Shown piece by piece: positions 34,456-43,690 of a DNA stretch of 64,000 bases (positions are counted from its first letter, which is position 1; every line of letters begins with the position of its first letter). The stretch spans positions 2,480,001 to 2,544,000 of the forward strand of contig NC_007954.1 in the NCBI RefSeq assembly GCF_000013765.1, read 5' to 3'. The position numbers were made by a program, and so were the translations under genes. This DNA comes from Shewanella denitrificans OS217. Its GTDB lineage: Bacteria; Pseudomonadota; Gammaproteobacteria; Enterobacterales; Shewanellaceae. The notes under the pieces were generated by a model. The model had not been told where the DNA came from and ran no database searches. It worked only from the letters and a program-made list of their open reading frames with translations.

Positions 34456-36294
34456 ATGAAATTGCCTTTTAAACAGCCATCTCAAATCGCTTTAGTCGTC
34501 TCTGTGGCGCTCGGATTAAGCGCATGCGGCCAGCAAATTAAGCCGGTTGCCACGGCGCCTGCTGTGGATGCGAAGGCAGCTGCTGAATTTGTCAATGATG
34601 CGGAAGTGAAACTGGAAGCATTGTCCATTGAAGCCAGCCGCGCCGAGTGGATCTACAGTAACTTTATTACCGAAGACACGGCGGCACTTTCTGCTGCCAT
34701 GGGCGAAAAAACCACCTCAATGTCTGTTCAGCTAGCAACCCAAGCGGCAACATTTGCAGGCTTGAAACTTGATCCTGTGGTTGCTCGCAAGCTTAATTCG
34801 CTTCGTAGCAGTTTGATTTTGCCGGCGCCGCTGGATCCTGCTAAAAATGCTGAACTTGCCAAGATAAGCTCAGAGCTCAATGGCCTGTACGGTAAAGGCA
34901 AATACTGTTTTGCCTCTGGCGAATGCATGACTCAAACTGAGTTGTCGGCGCTTATGGCGGAATCCAAAGATCCACAGCTGTTATTGGAAGCTTGGCAAGG
35001 TTGGCGTCAAATCGCCAAACCTATGCGTTCATTATTCCAACGTGAAGTAGAATTAGCTAACGAAGGTGCCCGTGACTTAGGCTTCGCCGATTTATCTGAA
35101 TTGTGGCGCAGCCAGTACGACATGAAGCCGCAAGAATTCTCCAACGAATTAGACCGTCTATGGGGTGAAATTAAGCCCTTGTACGATTCGCTGCATTGTT
35201 ATGTGCGCGGCGAGCTGAATGAGCAATACGGCGATGAAGTGGCACCTAAAACAGGCCCAATCCCAGCACACCTCCTAGGTAATATGTGGGCGCAGCATTG
35301 GGGCACCATCTACAATAGTGTTGCACCAAAAGATGCGGACCCAGGTTTTGATGTCACTGAATTATTAGCTAAAAATGGCTACGATGAAGTCAAGATGGTC
35401 AAACAAGCCGAAAGCTTCTTCACCTCCCTTGGTTTTGATGCATTACCGGAGACATTCTGGAGCCGCTCACTGTTTGTGCAGCCTAAAGATAGAGATGTGG
35501 TGTGTCATGCATCGGCGTGGGATCTGGACAACCAAGATGATATCCGCATCAAGATGTGTATCCAGAAAACTGCTGAAGACTTTACTGTTATTCACCATGA
35601 ACTGGGGCATAACTTCTACCAAAGAGCCTATAAAAACCAGCCTTACATTTTTAAAGGCTCTGCCAATGATGGTTTCCATGAAGCCATTGGTGACACCATA
35701 GCACTGTCAATCACACCTAAGTACCTGCAGCAAATTGGCCTGCTTGAGACTGTGCCTGATGCTTCTAAAGACATAGGCCTCTTGCTGCAACAAGCATTAA
35801 ATAAAATTGCCTTCATGCCGTTTGGTTTAATGATAGATCAGTGGCGCTGGCAGGTCTTTAACGGCCAAATTAAGCCTGAAGATTACAATAAAGCCTGGTG
35901 GGACTTAAGAGAAAAATACCAAGGTGTTAAAGCCCCTATCGAGCGCACTGAAGCCGACTTTGACCCAGGTGCTAAATACCATGTGCCAGGTAACGTACCT
36001 TACACACGTTATTTCTTAGCCCATGTGTTGCAGTTCCAGTTCCATAAAGCCCTTTGTGATATCGCCGGGGACACAGGTCCTGTGCATCGCTGCAGTATTT
36101 ATGGCAACAAAGAAGCCGGCGCTAAGCTTAACCAAATGCTAGAAATGGGTGCCAGCAAGCCTTGGCCAGAAGCGTTAGAAGTGGTCACAGGTACTCAGCA
36201 GATGGATGCTAAAGCCGTGTTAGATTACTTTGCGCCGCTGCAAACTTGGTTAAACGAGCAAAACACGCAAGCCCAACGTCAATGTGGCTGGTAG
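34456..36294 (+). CDS. M2-family peptidyl-dipeptidase (ACE-like) lipoprotein
   Basis: A 612-residue zinc metallopeptidase of family M2, bacterial homologue of angiotensin-converting enzyme, removing C-terminal dipeptides. The HExxH zinc motif is His381-Glu-Leu-Gly-His385 (FTVIHHELGHNFY), with the third ligand Glu in GFHEAIGDTIALS. A lipoprotein signal with lipobox LSAC (Cys23) places it in the periplasm. An earlier in-frame start (34399) is rejected because GAGGGAG stands before the ATG at 34456. Single gene with its own terminator, divergent from psrA. Confidence 0.93.
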   Translation: MKLPFKQPSQIALVVSVALGLSACGQQIKPVATAPAVDAKAAAEFVNDAEVKLEALSIEASRAEWIYSNFITEDTAALSAAMGEKTTSMSVQLATQAATFAGLKLDPVVARKLNSLRSSLILPAPLDPAKNAELAKISSELNGLYGKGKYCFASGECMTQTELSALMAESKDPQLLLEAWQGWRQIAKPMRSLFQREVELANEGARDLGFADLSELWRSQYDMKPQEFSNELDRLWGEIKPLYDSLHCYVRGELNEQYGDEVAPKTGPIPAHLLGNMWAQHWGTIYNSVAPKDADPGFDVTELLAKNGYDEVKMVKQAESFFTSLGFDALPETFWSRSLFVQPKDRDVVCHASAWDLDNQDDIRIKMCIQKTAEDFTVIHHELGHNFYQRAYKNQPYIFKGSANDGFHEAIGDTIALSITPKYLQQIGLLETVPDASKDIGLLLQQALNKIAFMPFGLMIDQWRWQVFNGQIKPEDYNKAWWDLREKYQGVKAPIERTEADFDPGAKYHVPGNVPYTRYFLAHVLQFQFHKALCDIAGDTGPVHRCSIYGNKEAGAKLNQMLEMGASKPWPEALEVVTGTQQMDAKAVLDYFAPLQTWLNEQNTQAQRQCGW

Positions 36295-36654
36295 TCTAGC
36301 GGTCCGCTAGCCAGTGGTCATGCCTAAGTTCTAAAGTGCCCAAGCACATAAGACATAGGCACTGGATTTAACCACATTTGAACAGACGCCCACACAATGT
36401 GGGCGTTTTCTTTATTGCTCACGATAAGCATCATCTTGGCCCAGTCTTATGCCAATTTTCGGCTCAATAATTTTTAATTCATGTCGACTAAGACACACTT
36501 TGTAATGATTCTTTACTGTTGTCACGCCACTGTGTCGGCTATAGTGCTTGAATATGAACAGCTGGCCTAGGTATCCAATTTAATTCACAATTTTGATATT
36601 GAACTCGCACTAGGTTAACCATTCCGACCTGTCATTTTCCATGAGGCTCTGCCA
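36295..36654. other. Intergenic region
   Basis: About 360 bases. It begins with the M2 peptidase terminator (36387-36405). GAGG at 36643-36646 is the ribosome-binding site of the next gene. The remainder shows nothing notable. Confidence 0.5.
36387..36410 (+). terminator. Terminator after M2 peptidase
   Basis: CGCCCACA pairs with TGTGGGCG across a CAA loop, followed by TTTTCTTT. Confidence 0.85.
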
Positions 36655-37227
36655 TTGAAACTACTGAGCACAATTTTATTTTTTGCCTTGATTTGGATGA
36701 CCAACGTCCAGGCTAATGAGCAAGATAATCATGCTATTAATCAGTATTATCAGAAGTTTACCTTATCTTTTGCTAATTTGGACTTAAGCGCCATCGACGA
36801 GCTCTACACTCATGATGCCGTGTATATATCTGAAACACACAATAGAGAAATCGTTCAAGGTAAGAGTCAAGTGATCGATTTATATCAATCCTTCTTTGAT
36901 AAAATCCGTCGCAAGCAAGCCAAAATAGAAGTTGAATTTAGAGTTCATGTTAGGCAATTGCGTGATAATGGCGCCACCGACATAGGTTACTATCTGGTAC
37001 GCTTTCATCCAGCCAAAGAGACTGGCGAACCTGTCAGCGAGTTTTCCGGCAAGTTCGTCAATGTGTTTATCAAAGAACAAGGGAAATGGCGCATCAGTGT
37101 TGACTCCAACACTCGGGGAGATGCCAAGCTGTATTTTGCTGCTAAACCTCAAGCTTCACTGTATTATGGCCAAAGATTCAAGGCGCCTCAGCACAAGAAG
37201 CAGCCAAAGCCAGACAAACCCCATTAA
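36655..37227 (+). CDS. Secreted SnoaL/NTF2-like protein (SgcJ/EcaC-type)
   Basis: A 190-residue exported protein: signal peptide (residues 1-20, ending VQA), then an NTF2-like domain (about 25-150): INQYYQKFTLSFANLDLSAIDELYTHDAVYIS is the usual helix-loop opening, and the strands GATDIGYYLVRF, SGKFVNVFIKEQGKWRIS follow. Such proteins bind small ligands; no enzyme role can be assigned. The tail is basic. The start is TTG, justified by GAGG eight bases upstream and the absence of another usable start. YchJ follows 13 bases downstream, probably in the same transcript. Confidence 0.75.
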   Translation: MKLLSTILFFALIWMTNVQANEQDNHAINQYYQKFTLSFANLDLSAIDELYTHDAVYISETHNREIVQGKSQVIDLYQSFFDKIRRKQAKIEVEFRVHVRQLRDNGATDIGYYLVRFHPAKETGEPVSEFSGKFVNVFIKEQGKWRISVDSNTRGDAKLYFAAKPQASLYYGQRFKAPQHKKQPKPDKPH

Positions 37228-37240
37228 GGATTGGTATTAT

Positions 37241-37717
37241 ATGCCCAGCCCATCTTGCCCTTGCGGCAGTGATAAGTCTTATGCACTTTGCTGTCAGCCA
37301 TTGCATCAACAAAAACAACATGCTACTGAACCTGAGCAATTAATGCGATCTCGCTACTGTGCCTTTGTTAAAGGTGAATTTAATTACCTTATTGCCACCC
37401 ACCATGCTGAGCACCTGCAAGGCTTAACGGCCGCCGAGTTGGCGCAGAGTCCTGAGGTCAATTGGCTTGGGCTTGAGGTAATGGCCAGCACAAAGGATCT
37501 GAGCAATAACGCCGCTAAGGTCAGCTTTAAGGCTTGGTATTTAGACAAGGGTCAACTGGATGCTATTTTTGAAAATTCAGAATTTATTTTTGAACAAGGA
37601 CAATGGTTTTACAGCCAAGGCCAGCAATTCACCACCAAACCGCCTGAGCGTAATAGCCCTTGTATTTGCCACAGTGGTAAGAAATTTAAACATTGCTGCA
37701 TGAAATTAGTTCGTTAA
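37241..37717 (+). CDS. YchJ-family SEC-C zinc-motif protein
   Basis: A 158-residue member of the YchJ (UPF0225) family. Both ends hold the metal-binding SEC-C signature: CPCGSDKSYALCC at the N-terminus and CICHSGKKFKHCC at the C-terminus. Between them, MRSRYCAFVKGEFNYLIATHH is the family hallmark, with an NTF2-like core. The role is unknown. A longer in-frame start (37061) would overlap the preceding gene; TAAGGA supports 37241. Probably co-transcribed with the secreted NTF2-like protein. Confidence 0.9.
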   Translation: MPSPSCPCGSDKSYALCCQPLHQQKQHATEPEQLMRSRYCAFVKGEFNYLIATHHAEHLQGLTAAELAQSPEVNWLGLEVMASTKDLSNNAAKVSFKAWYLDKGQLDAIFENSEFIFEQGQWFYSQGQQFTTKPPERNSPCICHSGKKFKHCCMKLVR

Positions 37718-37773
37718 CGCTGTTATCTAAGACTGAGTATGTGGGATGTATGTGATCTTGAGTGCAAAACAGC

Positions 37774-39936
37774 TTAGTTTATTAAGCTCTGCTGAAGTGT
37801 AAGCAAGTGACTGAAATCACTTTCCCGCACCGCAGGACTGTATAAAAACCCTTGGGCATGATGACAAGCACTCTGTGTGAGGAAGGCTTCTTGCTCCTTA
37901 GTTTCCACCCCTTCGGCAGTCAATGAAATATTTAGCGCACTGGCCATGGCGATAATGGCACTGACAATCTCTCGGCTTTCACGGCTACTGCTGATGTCCA
38001 TTACAAAGGATCTGTCTATCTTAAGTTTGGAGATAGGGAACTGCTTTAAATACCGCATGGAACTGTGGCCAGTACCAAAGTCATCGATGGCTAGCCCCAC
38101 GCCAAGTTCGGCCAATTCTTTACACAACTTAGTGGCGTGTTCGATATCACTCATCAATTCAGTTTCGGTTATTTCCAAAATCAGTCGTTTGGGTTTGATA
38201 CGATAGCGAGTCACTAAGGTCCAAACTTGGGCGTAAAGCTGACTACTGAAAAACTGCCGCGCCGACACATTCACATGCATGGTCAAGTCGATATTTTTGT
38301 GCTGCCACAAATTTAACTGTTTACAGGCGGTTTCCAGCACCCATTGTCCCATCGCATTGATTAACCCCGTCTGTTCAGCGATTTCAATAAAGGCCCCTGG
38401 ATACAAGATGCCCTTTTTAGGATGGTGCCAACGGATTAGGGCTTCAGCCCCTATATAGCGCTGAGTTTGTAGATCCATTAAGGGTTGATAATAAAGCTCA
38501 AATTCACGGCTTTTAAGGGCCTGCTGTAAATCGCGTTCAATTTCGATATTGGCCTTAAACGCCTCAAGCAATTGGGTATTAAATATTTGATAGTGCTTAA
38601 GGGCTTTTCTCTTGGCGTATTGCAGTGCAATATCAGCGCAAGTGAGTGGCGCAAATAAGTCCACCACAGACTCTATATTCACCACCGCGATGGCAGGTTT
38701 GGGTTCGACTTTATCCCGAGCGATAATCACAGGGGCTAATAATTTCTCGTAAAGTTTAGCCACGCAGCGTTCTAATTCAGCGAGTTCGCCAATTTCTGGT
38801 AATAATATACCAAACTCATCGCTGCCAATTCGTGCCACATCGATGGCATTATGGTAATTAGCAAAATGTTTGACCCTTCGGGCAACTTCGATAAGCAGCG
38901 CATCCCCGCGTTCATGGCCATGGGTATCGTTAAAACGATTAAAACCAAGTAAATCAACTAATATTAATACTCCATTCGCGCTTTTATCTAAATTTTGAGT
39001 GAAATGCAACCTATTGTGTAACCCGGTTAAATTACAATTCCAAGCTAAACGCTCGAGTTCTGCCTTATGACGATATTGAGCTGAAATATCATGCACGGCA
39101 ACTAAGGCAAAATCATTACCCCGAGAGGTCACAAAGTGACGCGCATGGTAATGTACCCAATACTGACTCTCGTCCACATGCTGCATCTGACGTTCACCTT
39201 GAATGGTTTCCCCTCTTAGTAGGGCATTAATCATGGGAGTCACTTGCTCATTGGCACCGCGGAAAAACGCCAATTTGCTGGCGTGTTGATCTTGAACTTG
39301 TTCTCTTGGGATCCCAGTTAATTTCTGATGGGCTGGGTTAACGTACCTTATCATTTGAGTTTTAAGATTAATTAAAATAATCAAATGCTCAGCTTGCTCG
39401 GTAGCGCTCAAATAAAGGGTGAGATCTTCATCTTTTTCATAACCGCGCTCAGTGGCCAGCGCTAAAGCGAGCTGATCCGCGACTTGACTCACAAATTGAA
39501 TATCTTGCTCTTGTAACGGAATAATAGATTCAAATTCAAGGCTTAGCAGGCCTTCTATATGACCATTAATACGAATCGCCACATCAAATATTTGTTTAAC
39601 TGGCTCTCCGTGCTGATAGCGGCTTACTATAAAAGGCATATCCGCATCATCAGTGGCAACAAAGAACCTGTGATCATGAAGATGCTGTAAATAATCACTG
39701 GATAATTGCGGTCTAGATGTGCTTGATAGAGGGGATTGGCTGCTTAAATCTGCGCTAGCTAGAGGTGTTAGTCTATGATCTTGTTGATCTAATTGCCACA
39801 CCATCACATTGAAACCATGAAAATGTTCAAGCAGAAGCTGACAGCACATATTGGCTGTCTGAGAATACTGGCCTAATGCTTTTGCTTCAGAGTTAACTAT
39901 TTGTTCCAATAGTTCCTGATGCTCTGTGAGTTCCAT
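37774..39936 (-). CDS. GAF-PAS-GGDEF-EAL c-di-GMP protein
   Basis: A 720-residue cytoplasmic signalling protein without transmembrane segments. Order: GAF-like domain (about 15-185), PAS domain (about 190-300, ILINLKTQMIRYVNPAHQKLTG), GGDEF (about 310-460) and EAL (about 465-710). The GGDEF motif reads GSDEF in RIGSDEFGIL, so the second Gly is Ser and cyclase activity is uncertain. The EAL part is intact: EALIRW, NVSARQF, EITETEL, DDFGTG, KIDRSF and EGVET. It is probably a phosphodiesterase. AGGA before the ATG at 39936 fixes the start, 12 codons inside the longest frame. Confidence 0.9.
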   Translation of the reverse strand: MELTEHQELLEQIVNSEAKALGQYSQTANMCCQLLLEHFHGFNVMVWQLDQQDHRLTPLASADLSSQSPLSSTSRPQLSSDYLQHLHDHRFFVATDDADMPFIVSRYQHGEPVKQIFDVAIRINGHIEGLLSLEFESIIPLQEQDIQFVSQVADQLALALATERGYEKDEDLTLYLSATEQAEHLIILINLKTQMIRYVNPAHQKLTGIPREQVQDQHASKLAFFRGANEQVTPMINALLRGETIQGERQMQHVDESQYWVHYHARHFVTSRGNDFALVAVHDISAQYRHKAELERLAWNCNLTGLHNRLHFTQNLDKSANGVLILVDLLGFNRFNDTHGHERGDALLIEVARRVKHFANYHNAIDVARIGSDEFGILLPEIGELAELERCVAKLYEKLLAPVIIARDKVEPKPAIAVVNIESVVDLFAPLTCADIALQYAKRKALKHYQIFNTQLLEAFKANIEIERDLQQALKSREFELYYQPLMDLQTQRYIGAEALIRWHHPKKGILYPGAFIEIAEQTGLINAMGQWVLETACKQLNLWQHKNIDLTMHVNVSARQFFSSQLYAQVWTLVTRYRIKPKRLILEITETELMSDIEHATKLCKELAELGVGLAIDDFGTGHSSMRYLKQFPISKLKIDRSFVMDISSSRESREIVSAIIAMASALNISLTAEGVETKEQEAFLTQSACHHAQGFLYSPAVRESDFSHLLTLQQSLIN

Positions 39937-40101
39937 GCGCTTCCTAGTGACTTCTTTAATTAGCAAAATCAATAATTTAAAATTACCGTTTAAATAATGC
40001 TACGCCCTGTAAAATACTTTGCCATACGCTTTTTAACAAACACAGTGTTTATCACTTAATTAACTTTATTGCTGCCAAGAAATGCTGAAAAAAGACATTT
40101 T

Positions 40102-40434
40102 TCACAGGCCTTCCTCAAGCTGGAAAATTAACTTTTCCACTGTATATTCAAAGTTTAACGATAATATAACACCATCATCCATGACTTTCATAGAGGCGGT
40201 GACATTTTTAAATTTCTGCTCTGCTTTTAGCTGTAAACGAGTCGCTCCAGCCTTCGAATTATGCCCGTTAAAGTGAACTACAAGTAGAGTGTCATTGGCT
40301 TCTATTAGCTTACCTATATCAACAAAACCGCCACAGCAGTCCCGCGTTGCATCGATGTTTTCACCCACAACCAGAGACTTAATTCCCTTAGACTGAGTTA
40401 CGTTAGATTGAATTGTCTTAGCGTTAGCTTCCAT
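40102..40434 (-). CDS. YfcZ/YiiS-family protein (DUF406)
   Basis: A 110-residue protein resembling YfcZ/YiiS. The pattern is RDCCGGFVDIGKLIEANDTL in the N-terminal half and the closing VILSLNFEYTVEKLIFQLEEGL, matching the family's ends, with the paired Cys. The function is unknown. Two ATGs lie four codons apart; GGAG lies before the second (40434). It is divergent from ilvI. Confidence 0.78.
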   Translation of the reverse strand: MEANAKTIQSNVTQSKGIKSLVVGENIDATRDCCGGFVDIGKLIEANDTLLVVHFNGHNSKAGATRLQLKAEQKFKNVTASMKVMDDGVILSLNFEYTVEKLIFQLEEGL

Positions 40435-40627
40435 ATCAGGCTCCATTAATTTTGCTCATTGCTTGCGGTTTGACCCAAGCATTTGGTGGAACCATCATAA
40501 TAATTGATTTCTAATAAGCTAACTCTACTCCAATTCACACAATCGACATCAGCTAAACCTATGATGAATTTTACTCACTTTGTGACATTTCCCTAACAAA
40601 TCCCTTGAAATCACAATTTTTCTGATT

Positions 40628-40808
40628 ATGATGAATCTCTGTCCTACTCAGACAAACGCCAGCTTATTACCCATAAGCTTCTGAATGCCCGCCATTCAGT
40701 TAATGGCACTCTTTAGCTTGAAGTACCTTCAAGCTTGATTTTTATAACGATTACCGTCGTTGTTTACAAAGTACTGTTTACCATAACGGTAACTATGAGG
40801 TCCTTGCT
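40628..40808 (+). promoter_or_regulatory. Hairpin-rich leader of ilvIH, possible attenuator
   Basis: In order: AGCTTAT/ATAAGCT (40661-40679), CTGAATG/CATTCAG (40681-40699), the competing pair GCCATT/AATGGC (40691-40707), and a terminator-like hairpin AGCTTGAAG-TAC-CTTCAAGCT (40715-40735) followed by TGATTTTTAT. A further pair TTACCGT/ACGGTAA (40751-40792) precedes the ribosome-binding site. A small frame 40628-40684 encodes MMNLCPTQTNASLLPISF, with adjacent TTA-TTA Leu codons and an Ile, ending inside the second hairpin. It lacks a clear ribosome-binding site, so the peptide is uncertain. Confidence 0.5.
40715..40742 (+). terminator. Terminator-like hairpin in ilvIH leader
   Basis: Nine-base perfect stem with a TAC loop, followed by TGATTTTTAT, about 70 bases before the ilvI start. 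As it lies upstream of the gene it controls, attenuation is the likely role. Confidence 0.65.
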
Positions 40809-42527
40809 ATGGAAATGTTATCCGGCGCTAGTATGATAGTGCGCTCTCTTATTGACGAAGGTGTCGAACACATCTTTGGCTATCCCGGTGGTTCAGTCTT
40901 AGATATTTATGACGCCCTTCACGAAATCTCAGGCGTGGAGCACATTTTAGTGCGTCACGAGCAAGCCGCGGTGCACATGGCCGATGGTTATGCCAGAGCG
41001 ACTGGTAAGGTTGGCGTGGTGCTGGTGACATCAGGCCCTGGCGCCACCAATGCCATCACAGGTATTGCTACCGCATATATGGACTCCATCCCGTTAGTTG
41101 TCTTGTCAGGTCAAGTACCCAGCAATTTAATTGGCAATGATGCCTTCCAAGAATGTGACATGATTGGGATTTCACGCCCTGTGGTGAAACACAGCTTTTT
41201 GGTGACTGATCCCGCCAAAATCCCTGAAACCATCAAAAAAGCCTTTTATATCGCCAGCACTGGTCGACCCGGCCCTGTGGTGGTTGATTTACCCAAAGAT
41301 TGTTTAAACCCACAAGTGCTGCACGAATATGCTTACCCTGAGTCGGTCAGCATGCGCTCTTACAATCCTACGACCATGGGCCATAAAGGCCAGATAAAAC
41401 GCGGTTTACAAGCGCTTATTCAAGCGAAAAAACCTGTGCTTTATGTAGGCGGCGGCGCGGTGATTTCAGGCTGTGATAAGCAAATATTATCGCTGTCAGA
41501 AAAACTCAACATTCCTGTGGTTAACACCTTAATGGGTTTAGGTGCCTTCCCCGGCACTCACAAGCACAATGTAGGCATGCTGGGTATGCATGGTCGATAT
41601 GAAGCCAATATGGCGATGCACAATTGTGATTTAATTTTTGGTATTGGGGTGCGCTTCGATGATAGAACCACCAACAATGTGGAGAAATATTGTCCTAACG
41701 CCACTATTTTGCACATAGATATCGATCCCTCTTCCATTTCCAAAACCATCAGGGTGGATATCCCCATCGTGGGTTCGGCCGAGCAAATTTTAGACAGCAT
41801 GCTGGCATTACTGGAACACACACAAGATAGTCAAGATAAGCAGGCCATCGGTGAATGGTGGGAGCAAATTACCCATTGGCGCGCCAAAGACAGTCTCGCC
41901 TATGATAAAAATAGCGGTCGGATTAAGCCTCAGCAAGTGATTGAAACCTTGTATAAATTAACCAAGGGTGAAGCCTATGTCACCTCAGATGTGGGCCAGC
42001 ATCAGATGTTTGCCGCCCTGTATTACCCTTTCGATAAACCCAGACGTTGGATAAATTCTGGCGGTTTAGGCACCATGGGGTTCGGCCTTCCCGCCGCCAT
42101 GGGGGTCAAGATGGCCATGCCCGATGAAACCGTGATTTGCGTGACTGGCGATGGTTCAATTCAAATGAATATCCAAGAGCTGTCCACTGCCCTGCAGTAC
42201 GATACTCCAGTTAAAATCATCAATTTAAATAACCGTTTTTTAGGCATGGTCAAGCAATGGCAAGACATGATCTATTCTGGGCGCCATTCCCATTCTTACA
42301 TGGATTCTGTGCCTAATTTTGCCAAAATTGCTGAGGCTTATGGCCATGTCGGCATGACGATTAGCGATCCCAACAAGCTTGAAGCTGAACTTGCCAAAGC
42401 CTTAGCCATGAAAGACAAATTAGTCTTTGTCGACATCAGTGTGGATGAAACTGAGCACGTCTACCCCATGCTGATTAAAGGCGGGGCAATGAATGAAATG
42501 TGGTTAAGTAAAACGGAGAAAAGCTAA
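40809..42527 (+). CDS. ilvI: Acetolactate synthase large subunit IlvI
   Basis: A 572-residue thiamine-diphosphate enzyme, catalytic subunit of acetohydroxyacid synthase III, first common step to valine, leucine and isoleucine. The start MEMLSGASMIVRSLIDEGVE matches E. coli IlvI. The catalytic Glu is in LVRHEQAAVHMADGYARATG near residue 48; the FAD-binding middle domain and the ThDP motif TGDGSIQMNIQELSTALQY near 440 are present. The ATG follows TGAGG. It overlaps ilvH by one base (TAATG). Confidence 0.97.
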   Translation: MEMLSGASMIVRSLIDEGVEHIFGYPGGSVLDIYDALHEISGVEHILVRHEQAAVHMADGYARATGKVGVVLVTSGPGATNAITGIATAYMDSIPLVVLSGQVPSNLIGNDAFQECDMIGISRPVVKHSFLVTDPAKIPETIKKAFYIASTGRPGPVVVDLPKDCLNPQVLHEYAYPESVSMRSYNPTTMGHKGQIKRGLQALIQAKKPVLYVGGGAVISGCDKQILSLSEKLNIPVVNTLMGLGAFPGTHKHNVGMLGMHGRYEANMAMHNCDLIFGIGVRFDDRTTNNVEKYCPNATILHIDIDPSSISKTIRVDIPIVGSAEQILDSMLALLEHTQDSQDKQAIGEWWEQITHWRAKDSLAYDKNSGRIKPQQVIETLYKLTKGEAYVTSDVGQHQMFAALYYPFDKPRRWINSGGLGTMGFGLPAAMGVKMAMPDETVICVTGDGSIQMNIQELSTALQYDTPVKIINLNNRFLGMVKQWQDMIYSGRHSHSYMDSVPNFAKIAEAYGHVGMTISDPNKLEAELAKALAMKDKLVFVDISVDETEHVYPMLIKGGAMNEMWLSKTEKS

Positions 42528-43021
42528 TGCGCCGAATTATCTCAGTACTTTTGGAAAACCAACCCGGTGCCCTTTCCCGTGTAGTCGGCCTGTTCTCACA
42601 ACGTGGCTATAACATCGAAAGCCTTACGGTAGCCCCCACAGAAGATCACAGCCTTTCACGACTCAACATTACCGTGATTGCCGATCAATATGTGCTTGAA
42701 CAAATCGAGAAACAACTGCATAAGCTCATCGATATTCTTAAAGTCGCCAACATTACCGAGGCATCCCACATAGAGCGCGAACTGGCCTTAGTAAAGGTCA
42801 AAGCGCAAGGGGAACACAGGGAAGAAGTGAAGCGCACGGCAGATATCTTTCGTGGCCAGATTGTCGATGTCACCGCCAATTTGTACACCATACAGATGGC
42901 GGGCACCAGCGAGAAAATTGATGCCTTTATACGCGCCCTGTGTGAGGTCACTAAGGTTATCGAAGTGTCTCGCTCTGGGGTGGTGGGCCTAGCTCGTGGT
43001 GAAAAATCTATGCGCGCCTAA
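42527..43021 (+). CDS. ilvH: Acetolactate synthase small regulatory subunit IlvH
   Basis: A 164-residue regulatory subunit giving valine feedback control. The N-terminal ACT domain begins MRRIISVLLENQPGALSRVVGLFSQRGYNIESL, with GALSRVxGLF as the valine-site motif, and the C-terminal domain has EVSRSGVVGLARGEK. Length is that of E. coli IlvH (163). GGAGAA upstream and a one-base overlap with ilvI show coupling. Confidence 0.97.
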   Translation: MRRIISVLLENQPGALSRVVGLFSQRGYNIESLTVAPTEDHSLSRLNITVIADQYVLEQIEKQLHKLIDILKVANITEASHIERELALVKVKAQGEHREEVKRTADIFRGQIVDVTANLYTIQMAGTSEKIDAFIRALCEVTKVIEVSRSGVVGLARGEKSMRA

Positions 43022-43050
43022 GACTAGAATGTTAATTAGTTAAAAATAAT

Positions 43051-43071
43051 GGGAGCCGCACGGCTCCCTTT
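43051..43071. terminator. Hairpin after ilvH
   Basis: GGGAGCCG and CGGCTCCC pair across CA, followed only by TTTGGG, so termination may be weak or Rho-assisted. Confidence 0.6.
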
Positions 43072-43118
43072 GGGTAATCTAATTTCCAAACTTATGAACA
43101 GTACCTTTCATTGAAAAA

Positions 43119-43538
43119 TCAATCATATAGGTTTCGCTCGCTGGGGATATCCGATAAATATTGAACAAATTCAACTTCAAAACCATTGGGGTCAAGAAAG
43201 TAGATATTCTTCCTGTGGAGCGTATTACCACCATCGATAGCGATTTCAAATCCGGCCTTTACCAATCGACGCACCACGGCATCAAGGTCATCAACTACAA
43301 AGGCAAAATGACTCAAGCCAAGCACCACACTCTTTAGATCACGATTTTCCCCCACTCCGGAATCATTAAAGGTCAGATAATTATAGTCATCACCAAAATG
43401 GACCCAATCTCTGGGTTCGCCATACCAACTGCCCTTGCCGCCCCCCCTGACTTGCCAATGGGGAAATGCCGCGCGATAAAAAACTAAGGTTTCCTCTATA
43501 TCTCTGACCACTAAATTCACATGTTCTAAACGCATCAT
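43119..43538 (-). CDS. VOC-superfamily (glyoxalase-like) protein under SoxR control
   Basis: A 139-residue glyoxalase/bleomycin-resistance-type protein. It opens with LEHVNLVVRDIEETLVFY, in which His4-like metal ligand position is usual, and has GLSHFAFVVDDLDAVVRRL and the closing FLDPNGFEVEFVQYL, the second paired beta-alpha-beta module with the metal-ligand Glu. Function is probably detoxification of a redox-cycling compound or aldehyde. Two ATGs (43538, 43535) follow AAGGAG. The promoter is a textbook SoxR promoter, and soxR itself is divergent next door, so this gene is the likely SoxR target. Confidence 0.88.
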   Translation of the reverse strand: MMRLEHVNLVVRDIEETLVFYRAAFPHWQVRGGGKGSWYGEPRDWVHFGDDYNYLTFNDSGVGENRDLKSVVLGLSHFAFVVDDLDAVVRRLVKAGFEIAIDGGNTLHRKNIYFLDPNGFEVEFVQYLSDIPSERNLYD

Positions 43539-43566
43539 TATTTCTCCTTGAGGTTTCAATGTTCAC

Positions 43567-43597
43567 AGCATAAAACCTCAAGTTAGCTTGAGGTAAA
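43567..43597 (-). promoter_or_regulatory. SoxR-dependent promoter with SoxR box
   Basis: The box CCTCAAGTTAGCTTGAGG (43576-43593) differs from the E. coli soxS operator by one central base. On the minus strand, -35 TTTACC (43592-43597) and -10 TATGCT (43567-43572) are separated by 19 bases, the over-long spacing that SoxR/MerR activators need. It reads towards the VOC gene. Confidence 0.9.
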
Positions 43598-43690
43598 GCC
43601 TTTTTTTGGCTAAAGTGGGCTTATCCCATTGAGTGAGCAATAAATAGCCCATTGTTTGGCTGTGAGACTGTAAATAGATAAGGACTAAAG

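Larger units (their letters stand above)
40435..40808. other. ilvI upstream region
   Basis: About 370 bases shared by the divergent YfcZ-like and ilvI genes. The ilvI-proximal 200 bases hold a series of hairpins including a terminator-like one, listed as a leader. Confidence 0.6.
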
